NCBI GenBank assembly: GCA_018894595.1 | Contig: JAHIPN010000367.1 | Coordinates: forward strand, 1 to 8,810 | Reading direction: 5' to 3' | Length of the DNA: 8,810 bases | DNA from: a bacterium | Lineage (GTDB): Bacteria; Atribacterota; JS1; SB-45; 34-128 | Shown: positions 6,153 through 8,810 of the stretch, piece by piece | How the letters are laid out: each line of letters opens with the position of its first letter | How positions within the stretch are numbered: position 1 is the first letter of the stretch | Notes under the pieces: generated by a model | Seen by the model: only the letters and a program-made list of their open reading frames with translations | The model's database searches: none | What the model was told of the DNA's origin: nothing | Translations under genes and position numbers: made by a program

Positions 6153-8810
6153 ATGGAACTAACAACATTAGAGAAACGATTAAGAGATAAAAAACCAGAT
6201 ATATTTGGAATATATCAGAAAATAAAAAAAGGTATGAGCATCATTCTTAAGGATTATGAATTAAAAAAGGATCTTAATCCGTGGGGATCAATTGTTGATT
6301 ACTATACATTGCACGGATATCAGCATTGCAAGAATGTTCTCACAAAACTAAACTATCTTCTTATCAATGCTGCCCTTAATCCTTATGAACTTTTTTACAT
6401 CCTATCGGCGGTTTGGCTACATGATATTGGTATGATTGAATATCCGGATAATTACGATATCCTAACAGCTCGAAAATACCATCATATCACCAGTGTAAAT
6501 TACTTTAAAAATCATTTTGCCCCAAAATATCTAGAAAATGAAGAACTTCCTGGCGAATTCAAATTTACAAACAAAGACAAATCAGTGATTTGCGACATTA
6601 TTAAATACCACAGGCAAGATGAAAAAATCGAAGAGGTTGAAGAATCCTTCGACCGAGATGGAATTGAAAATAAGGTTTTCTGCCGTTTTTTGTGTGCGAT
6701 TTTCAGAATTGCGGATGGCATAGAGCTTGATAATTCAAGGGCTCCATTTTTTATTTATGAAAGAAATAAAGAATCCATGCCATACTTGAATAAAATCTTT
6801 TGGGAAAAACATTTTCCGATAAACAGCATAATTCCCAACATGGACAAGGACAAAAGAGGCTTAATGGAAATAGAAATGAAATTCTCCCGTTCCGAATCAG
6901 CTGATGGCAGGATTCATGGAAGTGATATGGTTTCAATTCTACATCAAGTTAAAAAAGACATAAAATCCGAAATAGATTCTGTGGCTGCTGAAATCAATCC
7001 TTCATCTCCTGGCTTCCCCGAAGCTAAAAGAATAACGTTTACGGGTTTCCTTTTCATTAATGAAGAGAAGACGGCAGATGATCCTGATCGTATCTTCAGG
7101 TTTAAAGAGAAGGAAGAGCCTTTAGGTTGGTCGATACGGGAAGATGTTGGATGGGAAAGTCCAGATCAGAAGAAGAAAAAATTAAAAGTTGGGCCATTAA
7201 CAAGTTATTTTGAAATTCAAAGATGTTTTGTACATACCAGTAAAACTGAAAAGTTTTTAGATCTTGCTTCTAAAGAATATACAAAATCATATTACTTGTT
7301 ATCTCCTGCAAACACGGGAAAATCAACACTTTTAAATAGTGCGTCATGGAATGTATTTAAAAATAATAATGGTATCCGATCTTATGTAATCCGGATCGAC
7401 AAGAAAGTTCCCACCTATGAAGAATTACTCGATTATCTAAAAAAATACCATTATGTGGAAGATGAAAATTTCATTTGCATATTTGACACGATGGAACACA
7501 TACCTTCAAACATGCCTGACCCTAAGCCATTGAAGAAACTTATACAATCGCTTAGAAATAATCATCATGTTGTGTGGGGAGCCGGTAGGTCATGGGAAGA
7601 ATTTCAATTCACTGAAACATGGAGAAAATTTATTGAAGAAAATTTTGAGATTCATAACTTACCAGGCTTACTTAGAGGGGCTGATATAGAAAAATTTAAG
7701 CCAAAATTTGAGGAATTTTTTTCAGATGAAAAGGAGATATCAAAATTTTGGAAACTGATTCTTAAAGAAGGTGAAATCGAATCAGATTCATTTAGTCAGA
7801 TATATATGGCACTACAAGGAAAAGAAATAAGAACAGTAGATGATGAGGTTATTAGTATTGTTGAAAACAATCTTAAGAGGACTTCTTTCAGGTATGATAA
7901 AATTTATCGGTCTCTCGAACCATGGGAACATAATGTTTACTGCCTGGTTTATAAGTTCCATGGAATTTTCAAAGAAATTGCGAACAATATAATAGCAAAC
8001 TTTGAACATAAGGAAATGAACTTTGTAGAGGAAATGATAGAAAATGGAAAAATTGAAAGCGGTTTTTATCGATTTTCACAAAAAGATGAAAGTGATGAAG
8101 CAATTGCTGGTATTCATCTTAATGATGAATCAAAGAAAATAATCGAGGAACAAAGGACAACCGGCGCTATAGAGAGTACATGCACAAGCTTGTTAGGACA
8201 CTTTTTCGAAACAGGCTCTGAAAAAGTTTGTCAATCCATCCTTTTCTTCTTCAATGTGCGAAGACTGTTAAATCCTGTTCTTTTAAGAGAGTTTATTGCC
8301 TTAGCGGAAAGGTGTCGGGATAAATTTGCTAACTTTCTCATTCTAAGTTACTTGGCACGAGAAACACCATCTTTAATAAAATATTGGAAAGAGCTTACTC
8401 TACAGAAAGCCAATATGTCCAATGAATGGCTTTTTGGTGAAGCTGTCATTAATTTTGGAATCGCGATTGCACAATCAAGTGGAAACAAATCAGATAATAA
8501 AGCTTTTTCCAATATTATTAACTTAGTCTCTAATGAGGACATTTTAAACAATATGGGAATACGTTTTGGTGAGTTACATATACTTAATTATGCTCTATTT
8601 GCATTCGACAAGGCTATCAAACTTAATCCGAAAAATGCATATCCATGGATAGGAAAAGGAATTGCACTCCTTGAGTTAAATAAAACAAAAGAAGCCATCA
8701 AGGCATTCGACAAGGCTATCAAGCTTAATCCGAAGAATGTAATGCCATGGAAGAGAAAAGGTGATGCACTCCTTGAGTTAAATAAAACAAAAGAAGCCAT
8801 TAAGGCATTC
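6153..8810 (+). CDS. HD domain-STAND NTPase-TPR protein, candidate antiviral sensor (3' truncated by window)
   Basis: The frame is open for 886 codons to the last base of the window, without a stop. Residues about 50-200 form an HD phosphohydrolase-like domain: HGYQH (54-58), WLHDIG (88-93), HH (110-111), YH (152-153) and RIADGIELDNSR (185-196), giving the H...HD...D metal-ligand set. After a linker comes a P-loop NTPase: SPANTGKST (384-392) as Walker A with Ser in place of the first Gly, FICIFD (440-445) as Walker B-like, and VVWGAGR (473-479) in the position of a STAND sensor arginine. Residues about 586-650 look like a winged helix. From 817 come 34-residue TPR units. STAND proteins oligomerise on ligand binding and switch on a fused effector. 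Here the effector would be the HD domain, possibly a nucleotidase or nuclease, and the TPRs the sensor. This layout matches Avs-type defence proteins. The specific pairing and its trigger are inferred. Confidence 0.8.
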   Translation, partial: MELTTLEKRLRDKKPDIFGIYQKIKKGMSIILKDYELKKDLNPWGSIVDYYTLHGYQHCKNVLTKLNYLLINAALNPYELFYILSAVWLHDIGMIEYPDNYDILTARKYHHITSVNYFKNHFAPKYLENEELPGEFKFTNKDKSVICDIIKYHRQDEKIEEVEESFDRDGIENKVFCRFLCAIFRIADGIELDNSRAPFFIYERNKESMPYLNKIFWEKHFPINSIIPNMDKDKRGLMEIEMKFSRSESADGRIHGSDMVSILHQVKKDIKSEIDSVAAEINPSSPGFPEAKRITFTGFLFINEEKTADDPDRIFRFKEKEEPLGWSIREDVGWESPDQKKKKLKVGPLTSYFEIQRCFVHTSKTEKFLDLASKEYTKSYYLLSPANTGKSTLLNSASWNVFKNNNGIRSYVIRIDKKVPTYEELLDYLKKYHYVEDENFICIFDTMEHIPSNMPDPKPLKKLIQSLRNNHHVVWGAGRSWEEFQFTETWRKFIEENFEIHNLPGLLRGADIEKFKPKFEEFFSDEKEISKFWKLILKEGEIESDSFSQIYMALQGKEIRTVDDEVISIVENNLKRTSFRYDKIYRSLEPWEHNVYCLVYKFHGIFKEIANNIIANFEHKEMNFVEEMIENGKIESGFYRFSQKDESDEAIAGIHLNDESKKIIEEQRTTGAIESTCTSLLGHFFETGSEKVCQSILFFFNVRRLLNPVLLREFIALAERCRDKFANFLILSYLARETPSLIKYWKELTLQKANMSNEWLFGEAVINFGIAIAQSSGNKSDNKAFSNIINLVSNEDILNNMGIRFGELHILNYALFAFDKAIKLNPKNAYPWIGKGIALLELNKTKEAIKAFDKAIKLNPKNVMPWKRKGDALLELNKTKEAIKAF
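8601..8810 (+). repeat. Tandem 102-bp TPR-coding repeat
   Basis: Units at 8601-8702 and 8703-8804 differ at 13 of 102 positions by my count, and a third unit begins at 8805 with the same GCATTC. Each encodes one 34-residue TPR (AFDKAIKLNPKN and ALLELNKTKEAIK are shared). Most differences cluster in two short stretches inside the unit. Near-identical adjacent units indicate recent duplication, and the number of copies cannot be known from this window. Confidence 0.9.

Noticed and set aside
8588..8800. Minus-strand frame encoding a repeated MASFVLFNSRSA-type peptide
   Set aside because: The repetition is simply the antisense of the 102-bp TPR-coding units on the + strand.
8601..8810. CRISPR or non-coding direct repeats
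   Set aside because: The 102-bp units keep the reading frame and encode TPR motifs with no spacer pattern.

Overview
The window is AT-rich (about one third G+C by eye). All supported genes are on the + strand, with purine-rich Shine-Dalgarno sequences of the AGGAGG type. It reads as a stretch of bacterial defence or accessory island. No gene here allows placement to phylum: the conserved genes are restriction-modification components, which move widely. The RBS type and A+T richness would fit Firmicutes, Desulfobacterota, Nitrospirota or similar lineages.

Left part (1-3545): a type I restriction-modification operon. It starts inside the last 97 codons of an EcoEI-like hsdR. Twelve bases downstream is a single 836-codon gene that fuses the modification subunit (HsdM) to a complete two-domain specificity subunit (HsdS). 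Its stop codon shares one base with the start of a 242-codon gene whose product carries a HEPN-type RNDIAH motif. R, M, S and the HEPN protein therefore look co-transcribed, and the last two look translationally coupled. The HEPN protein may be an RNase toxin or back-up effector tied to the R-M system, as PrrC is tied to EcoprrI, but that is inference.

Middle part (3546-6152): two genes of unknown function. One encodes 224 residues with an NVIKHGDG motif. The other encodes 485 residues with an N-terminal SEC-C zinc-binding motif and an uncharacterised body. The gaps after the HEPN gene, the 224-codon gene and the SEC-C gene each hold a related imperfect palindrome of about 45 bp, starting 20-28 bp after the stop codon. 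Its ends resemble CACAAC on the left and GGGAC/GTTGTGCC on the right. This recalls gene cassettes or REP-type elements. After the third copy lie the frameshifted last codons of what may be a REP-associated (IS200-like) transposase.

Right part (6153 to the window end): a long open gene, at least 886 codons, truncated by the window edge. It encodes an N-terminal HD metal-dependent phosphohydrolase-like domain, a central STAND-like P-loop NTPase with a degenerate Walker A, a probable winged helix and C-terminal TPRs encoded by near-identical 102-bp units. This effector-NTPase-repeat layout matches antiviral STAND (Avs-like) sensors and is the best candidate in the window for an undescribed defence system.
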